A stretch of DNA of 18,410 bases from Jaenimonas drosophilae (taxonomy: Eukaryota; Euglenozoa; Kinetoplastea; Trypanosomatida; Trypanosomatidae): positions 1-18,410 of the forward strand of contig JASAON010001377.1 in the NCBI GenBank assembly GCA_030849065.1, read 5' to 3'. Shown here one piece after another: positions 7,337-15,195 of the stretch. The notes under the pieces were generated by a model that saw only the letters and a program-made list of their open reading frames with translations, had not been told where the DNA came from and ran no database searches. Made by a program: the position numbers and the translations under genes. The number at the start of each line of letters is the position of its first letter. Position 1 is the first letter of the stretch.

Positions 7337-9541
7337 ATGGGCATCAAGGGCCGACGAAAGAAGCTCCGCCTGCGTGAGATCGCAGCCAAGGAGGCACGTG
7401 CGCGGCAAGAGGAAGACGGCAGTGGTGATGATGTTGATGATGAGTTCTTCCATGATGATGGTGTGGAGGAGGAGCTGCCCATGGGTGGCAGTGGCCCCTT
7501 TCAGCTCCCCGTAACTGCCGACGGCCAACTGCGCATCAAGAAGAGTGAGCTGTACAAGATGCGCGATTTAGACTACCTCGATCGCATCCGCGAGGAGCAC
7601 GAAGGACGTCGCAAGAGCCACATGGCGGGGCAGAAACGAAAACGTGAGCGAGAAGCTGCTGAGGAGGAGGAGGCGGAGGTGCCCATGATGAAGGAGCTGC
7701 TGCGCGACGCACATGAGGTGGAGGAGCTCCTTCACCCAGGAAAGGCACGTACATCGCAGCGCGCCATGAGTGCGATGGAGAAGGAGCTCGAGAAGCTGGA
7801 GCGACGACGTACCGCCGGCACCGGTGCTCTCTTTTCACATCCGCTGATGGGCTTGCATCCCGCCATCGCCCACGCGCTCTCCGCCGAAGGTTTTGTGCGC
7901 ATGACGCCGATTCAGGAGCGTTGTGTGCCCTACGCCATGAATGGCTATGATCTTCTCGGGCAAGCACGCACCGGCTCTGGCAAGACCTTGGCGTTTTGTT
8001 TGCCACTTCTTCACGGGAGCATCCCCACACTCCGCCAACACCCCAACGCCACCGTGGGTCTTCTCATGGCACCAACGAAGGAGTTGTGCGTTCAAACGCA
8101 CGATATCCTAGTTTCCATCACAAAGCACATTCCGTCGTCGGTGGCACGCTTCACAGTGCAGCTCATCACGGGCGGCACGAGTGTGCAGGAGGAGCGCCGA
8201 CGTCTAGTGGAGGGCGTTTCAATCGCGGTTGGCACTCCAGGTAGGCTTCATGATCATGTCCGCCACACAAAAGCGTGGAATTTGGCACACCTCCGTTTTC
8301 TTGTGCTCGATGAAGCAGATCGCATGCTCGCGGATGGCTTTCAACGCGATTTGGATGCCATCATTCCTGCGCTGCCAAAGAGCCGCCAGACGTGCCTATT
8401 CTCCGCCACCAACTCCAAGTCGGTGCGCGAGTTGGCGCGGCTTTCACTCTCGCGCACGCCCATCTTCATTAGCACGAGCAACACCGCGCCACAACCCATC
8501 AGCGATGTGGGGGAGGAGGGGAGCTCATCTCTCTCCATCGCATCATCATCCCTGCCGCCCTACCAACACTTTGATGATCCAAGCGATGGTGATGATGATG
8601 AAGATGAAGGCGATGATGATGTTGCGGATAATGATGATGAAGAGCACTCCGACCATGACGAGGATAGCAACCACGATGAAGAAGGCGAGGCCATTCCATC
8701 CACCTTGGCGCAGTACTGCCACATTGTGCCCGTGGAAGATCGGCTGCGCGCGCTCTACGTTTTCACCAAACGCATCGCGCGCACCTCCAAGGCGATGATC
8801 TTCTGCTCCACCGTCGCGAGTACCATCTTCCACTGCCAAATGATGGGCTCCGTTGGCTTTCACGATGAGGTGATGATGCTGCATGGGCACATGAAGCATC
8901 GCCAACGTCTTCAGGCCTTCCGCGCATTCACGGAGTGGCCCACGGGCGTTCTCTTCTGCACCGATGTTGCCGCACGTGGCTTGGATATCCCCAACGTTGA
9001 ATGGATTCTGCAATATGATGCGCCGCTTGATCCGACCGAGTACATCCATCGCATTGGCCGTACGGCACGTGCAGGAAGTGTTGGCAGTGCGTTGCTCTTC
9101 CTAACGCCAGAAGAGGTGCGCTTCGTGCGCTACCTCAGCCAGTACGGCATTCACTTAACCAAATATCCAATGCCCGATGTGTTGCCCGCCATCCAAGCAA
9201 AGCTCACGCACGTGCTGGAGCTCGATGATGTGGTGGCCAAGAGTGCCGTGAGTGCGTTCCGAGCACAAGTGGGTGCCTATCAGAGCCACGTGCTCAAGGA
9301 GATTTTCGATGTGAATCGCGTTGATGTGTCACGGTTGGCCACGGCCTTTGCATTATCTTCGGCCCCGCACGTTTCACTGCCAAAGAACACCGTGGAGGAG
9401 AAGAAGCAGGAGTACGTCAAGGGCAAGCTCAAGTCGCTGAACCGTCGCAGGATCGATGCGTTGCGGAGTTATGACAACTTCAAGACGCGGCCGCAGTGGA
9501 GCGCGGAGGGCCATTTTGTTGGCTCGATGAAGCCCATGTAG
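7337..9541 (+). CDS. DEAD-box RNA helicase, Has1/DDX18-like (ribosome biogenesis)
   Basis: 734 residues from the first in-frame ATG to TAG; the frame is open upstream only to a TTG at 7316. Motifs in order: Q-motif PIQ (191-193), I ARTGSGKT (210-217), Ia PTKEL (246-250, Lys for the usual Arg), Ib TPGR (300-303), II DEAD (325-328), III SAT (356-358), V TDVAARGLD (542-550), VI HRIGRTAR (571-578). The end of the core, PEEVRFVRYL, and the extension YQSHVLKEIFDVNRVDVSRLATAFAL match Has1/DDX18, a nucleolar helicase that frees snoRNAs and acts in 40S and 60S assembly. Dbp4/DDX10 and Dbp7/DDX31 are close alternatives. The N-terminus (MGIKGRRKKLRLR) is basic, as in nucleolar proteins, followed by acidic and coiled stretches. 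A ~70-residue acidic insertion (about 381-455) separates the two RecA lobes. All catalytic motifs are intact. Confidence 0.88.
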   Translation: MGIKGRRKKLRLREIAAKEARARQEEDGSGDDVDDEFFHDDGVEEELPMGGSGPFQLPVTADGQLRIKKSELYKMRDLDYLDRIREEHEGRRKSHMAGQKRKREREAAEEEEAEVPMMKELLRDAHEVEELLHPGKARTSQRAMSAMEKELEKLERRRTAGTGALFSHPLMGLHPAIAHALSAEGFVRMTPIQERCVPYAMNGYDLLGQARTGSGKTLAFCLPLLHGSIPTLRQHPNATVGLLMAPTKELCVQTHDILVSITKHIPSSVARFTVQLITGGTSVQEERRRLVEGVSIAVGTPGRLHDHVRHTKAWNLAHLRFLVLDEADRMLADGFQRDLDAIIPALPKSRQTCLFSATNSKSVRELARLSLSRTPIFISTSNTAPQPISDVGEEGSSSLSIASSSLPPYQHFDDPSDGDDDEDEGDDDVADNDDEEHSDHDEDSNHDEEGEAIPSTLAQYCHIVPVEDRLRALYVFTKRIARTSKAMIFCSTVASTIFHCQMMGSVGFHDEVMMLHGHMKHRQRLQAFRAFTEWPTGVLFCTDVAARGLDIPNVEWILQYDAPLDPTEYIHRIGRTARAGSVGSALLFLTPEEVRFVRYLSQYGIHLTKYPMPDVLPAIQAKLTHVLELDDVVAKSAVSAFRAQVGAYQSHVLKEIFDVNRVDVSRLATAFALSSAPHVSLPKNTVEEKKQEYVKGKLKSLNRRRIDALRSYDNFKTRPQWSAEGHFVGSMKPM

Positions 9542-9612
9542 CTCCGCATCGGATGATGATGATGCTCACCACGGAATCTCTTCCCTCCCCACACCAAAAA
9601 AACGAAGGCACG

Positions 9613-9633
9613 CAACAACAACAACAACAACAA
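9613..9633 (+). repeat. (CAA)7 microsatellite
   Basis: Seven perfect CAA units lie in the presumed 3' UTR of the helicase mRNA. Confidence 0.9.
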
Positions 9634-9794
9634 TGGCATGCGAGAATCTTCACTGACGAGTAAGGAGTAGCGCTGGGGATCTGATGCCCATCACACCCCT
9701 GCTAACTCACTAAATCTGATTCCAAATCATCTCTGTATGCAACTTGAAGTGGTGTGCCTACCACACATGCAACAACAACAACACCAACAACAAC

Positions 9795-9834
9795 ATCTTC
9801 TTCTTCTTCTTCTTCATTTGCTTTCTTGACGTAG
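9795..9834 (+). promoter_or_regulatory. Trans-splice acceptor for the coiled-coil gene, built on (TTC)6
   Basis: Six perfect TTC units (9798-9815) and CATTTGCTTTCTTGACGTAG form the pyrimidine tract, with AG at 9833-9834. A second AG at 9845-9846 (TTTGGTAG) is possible. The leader to ATG 9924 would be 77-89 bases and contains one upstream ATG. Confidence 0.65.
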
Positions 9835-9864
9835 TAACTTTGGTAGTTCCATAAAGTTGGCCGT

Positions 9865-9900
9865 ATGTGCATCGCACCACACATCATCGTCACACATTGA
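9865..9900 (+). promoter_or_regulatory. Small upstream ORF before the coiled-coil gene
   Basis: ATG at 9865 opens an 11-codon frame ending at TGA 9898-9900, 23 bases before the main ATG and in another frame. It lies after both candidate splice acceptors, so it would be in the mature leader. Confidence 0.5.
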
Positions 9901-9923
9901 GTAGCACCAAAATCTTCTCGAAC

Positions 9924-10484
9924 ATGGCAACGAGCAACACGGCAGCACCGGTGAGTGCGGATGCCGATGAGCTGCTCTCCAGCCAAAGCAGATTGGCTTC
10001 GTGCCTTCACAACATTAAGCATGCGTTGGCCACGCACTCCGCACGTGGTTCCGTGGATGCGCTGAAGGAGGCATCTGAGGCCATGATGGCCTTGAGCCGG
10101 TACATCAGCAGCTCGGGAAGCGCGGTGAAGGCGTGCGCGACGGCGGCGGAGATGGCGAAGCTGACGAAGATGATCGCGCGCCAGGTTGGCAAGCGCGAGG
10201 CATCGCGCACAAGCGGTAGTGGTGCGATGAGCCACTGCAGCAGTGAGGCATCAACGTCATCATCGCTCTTGTGGGCGGGTGGCTCGAGCGAGCACATGGC
10301 GTGGAGCGGTAGCGAAGAGGACCCTCATGAACGTGGCTCAGAGCAGGGTAATGCGCGCAACAACGTTGTGTTGTTGCGCCAACAAATCAGCCGTCTGACG
10401 GAGGAGCGCCAGGCGTTGCTCGCCGTCGTGGAAAATATGAGGTCGGAGCAACGTCAGCCGTTGCAGAGCTTAACGAATCGTAGC

Positions 10485-10518
<34 letters not shown>

Positions 10519-12235
10519 GTACCTCCGCCACAGAAATGAAAACACCCCATGCTGGAGGTGTTGCGTGCGAAGGATGCGAGAAGCTGCGTCGGTCACTGCT
10601 CGAGGAGCGAGTGAGGTCCAGCGCATTCTTGGATTCGTTGAAGGAGGCGGAGGAGATCATGGCGCATCAACGTGAAAAGCTACAAACCGCCGAGCATGAG
10701 CTCCGTGCGATGCCACAAGAGCATGCTGATTCACCATCATTAGATCATGCCTCCTCGAGAGAGGCGGAGCATCTTGCGCAGACGCAGAAGTTGGAGGCCA
10801 TCATCGCGGACCTGCGCGCCGAGGTCGCAGCACACAAGAACAACGTGAATCATGTACGTGAGGAGTTGTTGCAGCAACATGATGATGAAGTGGCACATCT
10901 TCGTGCGGATCTCGAGATGGCGCGGCAGTCCTCCGCGGAGGCGCAGAGCCACATGGAGAGCTCCTCGATGGAATCCACGCGACGCATCGAGGAGCTACAG
11001 ACGGCGCTGCAGATGGAGGAGCTCCGCCACAGCACTGACATGGCGGCGCTCCGATCAGAAATTAATCAGGAGCGGCACTCGGCGCAATCCGCGCTGAAGC
11101 AGGTCGCGGCGATGGAGGCGAGCCACGCAACGATGGCGGAGGAGCTCGAGGAACAGCGGCGTTTGCGTCAGAATGAGGTGATGACCGCCAACAAGACCTC
11201 GTCGGGTGAGCTCCACGAACGCATCGCAGATTTGGAGCGCGCACTTGCACGCGAGCAGGAGGCCTACACGGTGGATATGGCGGTTTTGCAAACGGAGCTC
11301 GAGAAGGAGCGCCGCGCGACGATTGCGGCGATGCATCGCGTGGCGGAGTTGGAGCACGATAATGCGGAACTTCACACAACCTTGTTGCAACAGCGATCCA
11401 CGCAGGAGGAGTCAGCGCTCGAGACGTCCATGGAGCTCGAGGCGGCACAACAACAACAGCAAAAACAGGCATCATTGGTACGTGAGGGTGGCGTAGATGC
11501 TGCACGTGTGGCGGAGCTCGAGGCTGCTCTTGCGGCGGAGAAGGAACGCTACACGCGCGATGTTGGTGCATTGATGGAGGAGCTCGACGATGAGCAACAT
11601 GCAATGGATGCCGCACGCCAACAAGTTTCTATGCTCGAGCATGACAACAAGCAACTTCGTTCAGCGGTGGAGGAGGAACGTGTGGCACACGCAGCGAGCA
11701 TGGAGCAGATGCGATCGGAGCTGCAACACGCGAAGGATGATGCCATGGCAGCCACATCGGCCAACAACACAGATGCGGCGACGAGTGCGCGTGTGGAGGA
11801 GCTCCGCAACGCCTTGGCGCGTGAAAAAGATGGATATGCCGCCGACATTGATCATCTCACCAAGGAGATTGAGAAGGAGCGGCGGGCGGTGTGTTTGGCC
11901 ACACAACGCGTGTCGCTGTTGGAGGAAGAGAATTGCTCGATGCGCATTGCGCTCAGTGAGCAGCAACGCCGACGCTCTTCAACACAGATGCAAGATAGTG
12001 GCAGCCATCATCCCTCATCATCATCGGTACGTGCGCAAGACGCAGATGATCATCATATTGCGGAGCTGGAGGAGGCCATTGCGGCGGAAAAGGCGCACTA
12101 CACCGCCGATGTTGGTGCGTTGGTGGAGCACCTCGAGAAGGAGATGAGCGAATCCGATGTTGCGCTGCAACACGTCGCGTCACTGGCCGCGGAGGGTGAG
12201 CGCATGCGTCGTGAGCTCGCCCACAACAACACAAC

Positions 12236-12272
<37 letters not shown>

Positions 12273-13997
12273 GCATCCATGGAGGTGGCGGCGGCACAGG
12301 CGGAGGTGGAGAAGCTGCGTGCGGCGCTCGCGCTGGAGCAAACGCGCTACGATGATGATCTCAGCAATCTTGTGCAGGCGTTGGAGGTTGAGCGCGAACA
12401 CAAACGTGCTTCTGCGCAACATGAAGATGCTCTTCGTGCAGAGTTGACGGAGCTCACGCATCAGGCGGAGGTGTGGCGGTGTGAGGTGGAGCAACTTCGT
12501 CAAGCAACCAACAATGTGGCGGAGCTGCAGCAGCAGCTGGAGCACAAGGATGAGGCACTGCGCAATCTTGGCCAAGAGCTCGAGGCCATCTCCACGGAGC
12601 GTGAGGAACTACGCGCCGATGAAGAACGCCGACGTGAAGATGATGCGATGCAGCATGTGCAGATGGATGATGATGCGCACAGACGTACGGAGGTGATGGC
12701 GGAGTTGTTGGCGCTACAACGTGAGCTGCGTGCCACGCTAGACCTCAACCATGTGCAGGATGAGGATGCCACGAGAGAGATGCCGCATGATGCGTGGATG
12801 AAGGCTGTGAAGCACGCACTGAGCGATCTTCGTACATCCGTTATGCCGCACCTCACCAACACACTCCGCAGCCTCGACGCACGCGCCACCTCCCTCGAGG
12901 AGGAGCGCCACCGCGCTGACGCCGCCCGCCAACAATCTGAAGAAGCCGCGCACGCACATGAGCAACGTGAGCAGGATTTGCAAGCGGCCAACACCGATGC
13001 GCTGAAATGTGCGGAGGAGAAGTTGGTGGCTCAACGTGGAGAGACGCATGAGTGGCGCGCTGCGAGCCAAACGTTGGCGGTGGAGCGCGATGCTCTACAG
13101 ACGCAGTTGTCGGCGGCACGGGAGGCGTGCGCACGCGTGGAGGAGGAGCTCCGCCGTGAGCAGAGTGAGAAGGAGCGTCTTGTGGTGGTTCTTCGTGGAG
13201 CCATTCATGAGTCCAAACGCCAGGCTGCACCCGACGATGTTAGTGAGGCATCCAACAACGCACTGAGTGCGGAGGTGGCGCATCTACGCGAGGAGCTACG
13301 TCGCAGTGATGAGGCCAAGGTATCTCTGCAACAACAAATTAATGCCATTGTTTCGCCATCTTCATGTGCTGCTGCTGCTGCCGGCACGCGTACATCAGCG
13401 GTGGTGGAGCAGCCCGATGATCTCCTCCTCTTGTATAAGCTCTGGCAACACGAACACAACCTCGTCGCACAGGTGTTGCGTGAGGCACACACACAAACCT
13501 CCACCAACATCATCTCCGCAAAGGTGCGAAGGTTGGCGGTGCATCTCGAAGCGCGACTGTGCCAGTTGGCCACGGAGACGGTGCAGCTTCTTCACGCACA
13601 CACAAGTGTTGTGGCGCAGCTCTCACAACGCCTTCGTATTCAGCGTGTGGTGCTGAAGAAGATCCTCGCCGCGCAGCAGGTGTGTGGCGATGATGGCCAT
13701 CGGGGCTTGGCGGAGGTGGATGATGCGCTGCTCGCTTCGTGCGATGAAGTGATGGAGTCGGTGGTACCGCGTGTGGCAGCGCCCCACGTTGATGTTGTGC
13801 AGCGTGCCTCACCCGCACCACGCACACGTAGTGCTGCCGCGGTTGGCAGTTTTTTTGTTGGTACGCCGCAAGGACGAGGAGCGACGAATGTGCCAACGTC
13901 GAGCCGCCATCGTTTTGAAGAAGCGAAGCGCGCACTTCTCGTGGCTGAGCGACGTTTGGCCAACAACATGGATGGAGGTCGCATCGCCACACATTGA
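9924..13997 (+). CDS. Large coiled-coil protein with six degenerate repeats, probably cytoskeletal
   Basis: 1357 residues from the first in-frame ATG to TGA (the frame extends 19 codons upstream only to a GTG). Family not recognised. Residues ~20-90 are helical and Ala-rich; ~91-160 Ser/Gly-rich; ~187-200 holds 11 Asn. From ~165 to ~1130 the protein is almost continuous Glu/Ala/Leu/Arg heptad sequence. Within this, six copies of a unit resembling RVAELEAALAAEKERYTRDV start at residues 354, 433, 528, 623, 711 and 794. A 12-Gln run (12237-12272) lies between copies five and six. Residues ~1166-1253 (starting DDLLLLYKLWQHEHNLVAQVL) are helical but less acidic and look like a separate conserved segment. 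The C-terminus is basic, Ser/Arg/Gly-rich, then a short helix. There is no signal peptide, membrane span, motor or kinase domain. A cytoskeletal, basal-body or flagellar role is inferred only from architecture. Codon use matches the neighbours. Confidence 0.85.
10485..10517 (+). repeat. AAC repeat encoding 11 Asn
   Basis: Eleven AAC codons lie in a linker before the main coiled coil. The same base repeat in another frame (CAA) encodes Gln elsewhere in this gene. Confidence 0.95.
10983..12473 (+). repeat. Six tandem degenerate coiled-coil repeats (protein level)
   Basis: Copies begin at 10983, 11220, 11505, 11790, 12054 and 12303, that is 79, 95, 95, 88 and 83 residues apart. Each has a ~57-residue core: R(V/I)xEL-xxAL-xxE-xx(Y/H)-xxD(V/I/M/L)-xxL-xxxLEKER-A-xxAxxxVxxLExxN-xxLR-xxLxEQ. 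A variable linker follows. The two 95-residue periods are identical in length. The copies have diverged at DNA level, so this is an old amplification. Confidence 0.8.
12237..12272 (+). repeat. CAA repeat encoding 12 Gln
   Basis: Twelve CAA codons lie in the linker between the fifth and sixth coiled-coil repeats. Shorter CAA runs occur in the linker after the second copy (about 11449-11468). Confidence 0.95.
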
Positions 13998-14053
13998 TGA
14001 GATTTAGATTTGCTGATTCATCTCCACGGATGAACTTGTATATTGCGGTGGCA

Positions 14054-14080
14054 CATGATGAAGTGATGCCATTCATCATG
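14054..14080 (+). repeat. Inverted repeat, 9-base stem with 9-base loop
   Basis: CATGATGAA at 14054-14062 is the exact reverse complement of TTCATCATG at 14072-14080. It lies about 57 bases after the stop of the coiled-coil gene. The stem is AT-rich and partly a by-product of ATG/CAT repeats, so function is doubtful. Confidence 0.6.
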
Positions 14081-14179
14081 CGCATGAGTGAGTCTTGTTG
14101 CGCCAGATTTGTGGCGGATGCGTAGAGGTACACCCAACATTTTCGTGTTGCACTTCAATGAATCATATACCACTTCTTA

Positions 14180-14200
14180 TTGTTGTTGTTGTTGTTGTTG
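14180..14200 (+). repeat. (TTG)7 microsatellite
   Basis: Seven TTG units in non-coding DNA; this is the complement of the CAA repeats found elsewhere on this strand. Confidence 0.9.
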
Positions 14201-14349
14201 CGACGCGGTAGTAGAGAGCTGCTGCATGGGCTGATTTTAGAGATTGGGTTGCCGTTTTCATATCCATAGTCTCACACAACGCACACGCAACAACATCTAT
14301 CGTGGCGTTCTTCATCATCTTCAGTACCAGCATCAGTAGTAGTACGTAG

Positions 14350-14373
14350 CTCCTTCATCTTCCTACTTCACAG
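14350..14373 (+). promoter_or_regulatory. Trans-splice acceptor for the LYR gene
   Basis: CTCCTTCATCTTCCTACTTCACAG ends with AG at 14372-14373, leaving a 23-base leader to ATG 14397 with no ATG between. This supports the chosen start. Confidence 0.7.
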
Positions 14374-14396
14374 AGGTTCTTCTTCATCATTCGCAC

Positions 14397-14993
14397 ATGT
14401 CCAGCCTAGTTCCAAGTGATGCGGTGGCGCTGCTCTACCGGCGCTACCTCAAATCGGCCAATCGCATCCCCAACGTGACGATTCGCATGTTGTTGTTGCA
14501 GCAGGTGCGGAGCGGCTTCCGACGGAATCGGGGCATCACGAGCCCATCCGCACAACGTGAGTTGGTGAATCAGGCGCACCAGGATTTACGTATTCTCGAA
14601 GATGAACGTTTATCGCGCACGTTATTCATCAATCGTCTTGGTCTCGTGAGCTGCCTGGACTGGGAGGTGCGCCGCACGGAGTTCAATGTGCATCCACGCG
14701 CACGTGTTGCGCTCACCGCCTTTCTTCTTCTCGGGTTTGGCTTCATGTTGGCGGCCTTCATCCACGCCGAGCGCATCGAAGACAAACGCCCGGATATTAT
14801 GGAGATGGTTGATTTGATGGCGATGCATTTGGAGGCGGATTCACCGGCGGAGCTCCAGGCGCTGCGTGAGCGGCAGGCACACAGTTTTTTGGAGCGTCGT
14901 ACGAAGCAGGTGGAGCTGGAGGATCGCATCTTCACAACCTTCTACGATGTGCCACGCTCTGCTAGTGAGCTACCTCGACGGTTGGCGCCGTGA
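14397..14993 (+). CDS. LYR-motif protein with one transmembrane helix (putative mitochondrial)
   Basis: 198 residues, with ATG start and TGA stop. The N-terminal ~75 residues fit the Complex1_LYR fold: the LYR tripeptide is at 13-15 (ALLYRRYLKSANRI), followed by basic residues, a conserved Phe (F41) with RxNRG, and a third helix, SAQRELVNQAHQDLRIL. Family members bind acyl carrier protein and help assemble respiratory complexes, Fe-S proteins or mitoribosomes. Unlike most small LYR proteins (80-130 residues), this one continues into a hydrophobic helix (~104-122, VALTAFLLLGFGFMLAAFI) and a ~75-residue charged tail with a helical, acidic/basic pattern. There is one predicted membrane span. Location in the mitochondrial inner membrane is inferred from the family. 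It could be a lineage-specific respiratory-complex subunit or assembly factor. Confidence 0.75.
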   Translation: MSSLVPSDAVALLYRRYLKSANRIPNVTIRMLLLQQVRSGFRRNRGITSPSAQRELVNQAHQDLRILEDERLSRTLFINRLGLVSCLDWEVRRTEFNVHPRARVALTAFLLLGFGFMLAAFIHAERIEDKRPDIMEMVDLMAMHLEADSPAELQALRERQAHSFLERRTKQVELEDRIFTTFYDVPRSASELPRRLAP

Positions 14994-15098
14994 GAGAGGA
15001 TGACGATGCTGGCGTGGATGTCGCTTAACAAGCACAACAACACACGTACCAACAAGATGAGTATGCGCATGAACCTTGATGATGATGTGTGATATGCT

Positions 15099-15143
15099 CC
15101 TCCCTTCTTCTTCTTCTTCTTTGTTGCATCTATAGCATCCCAG
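15099..15143 (+). promoter_or_regulatory. Trans-splice acceptor for the Snu114 gene, containing (TTC)5
   Basis: CTCCTCCCTTC leads into TTC units (15105-15119), followed by possible AGs at 15134-15135 (CTATAG) and 15142-15143 (CCCAG). The leader is ~52-61 bases and has no ATG before 15196. Confidence 0.7.
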
Positions 15144-15167
15144 TGAGTAGTAGCTTGGATAGAGGAG

Positions 15168-15191
15168 ATCATCATCATCATCATCATCATC
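15168..15191 (+). repeat. (ATC)8 microsatellite next to the Snu114 start
   Basis: Eight perfect ATC units end four bases before the ATG at 15196, within the presumed 5' leader. Confidence 0.95.
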
Positions 15192-15195
15192 AGCG

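Larger units (their letters stand above)
9542..9923 (+). other. Intergenic region between helicase and coiled-coil genes
   Basis: 382 bases with an ATG repeat just after the helicase stop, a (CAA)7 run at 9613-9633, a second CAA-rich stretch at about 9768-9795, the TTC-based acceptor tract and a small upstream ORF. No further gene is seen. Confidence 0.65.
13998..14396 (+). other. Intergenic region between coiled-coil and LYR genes
   Basis: 399 bases holding a small inverted repeat (14054-14080), a (TTG)7 run (14180-14200), CAA/CAT-rich stretches and the acceptor tract of the LYR gene. No extra coding frame or RNA gene is seen. Confidence 0.6.

Noticed and set aside
9867..9923. 19-residue N-terminal extension of the coiled-coil protein
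   Set aside because: It begins with GTG, not ATG; 9924 is the first in-frame ATG.
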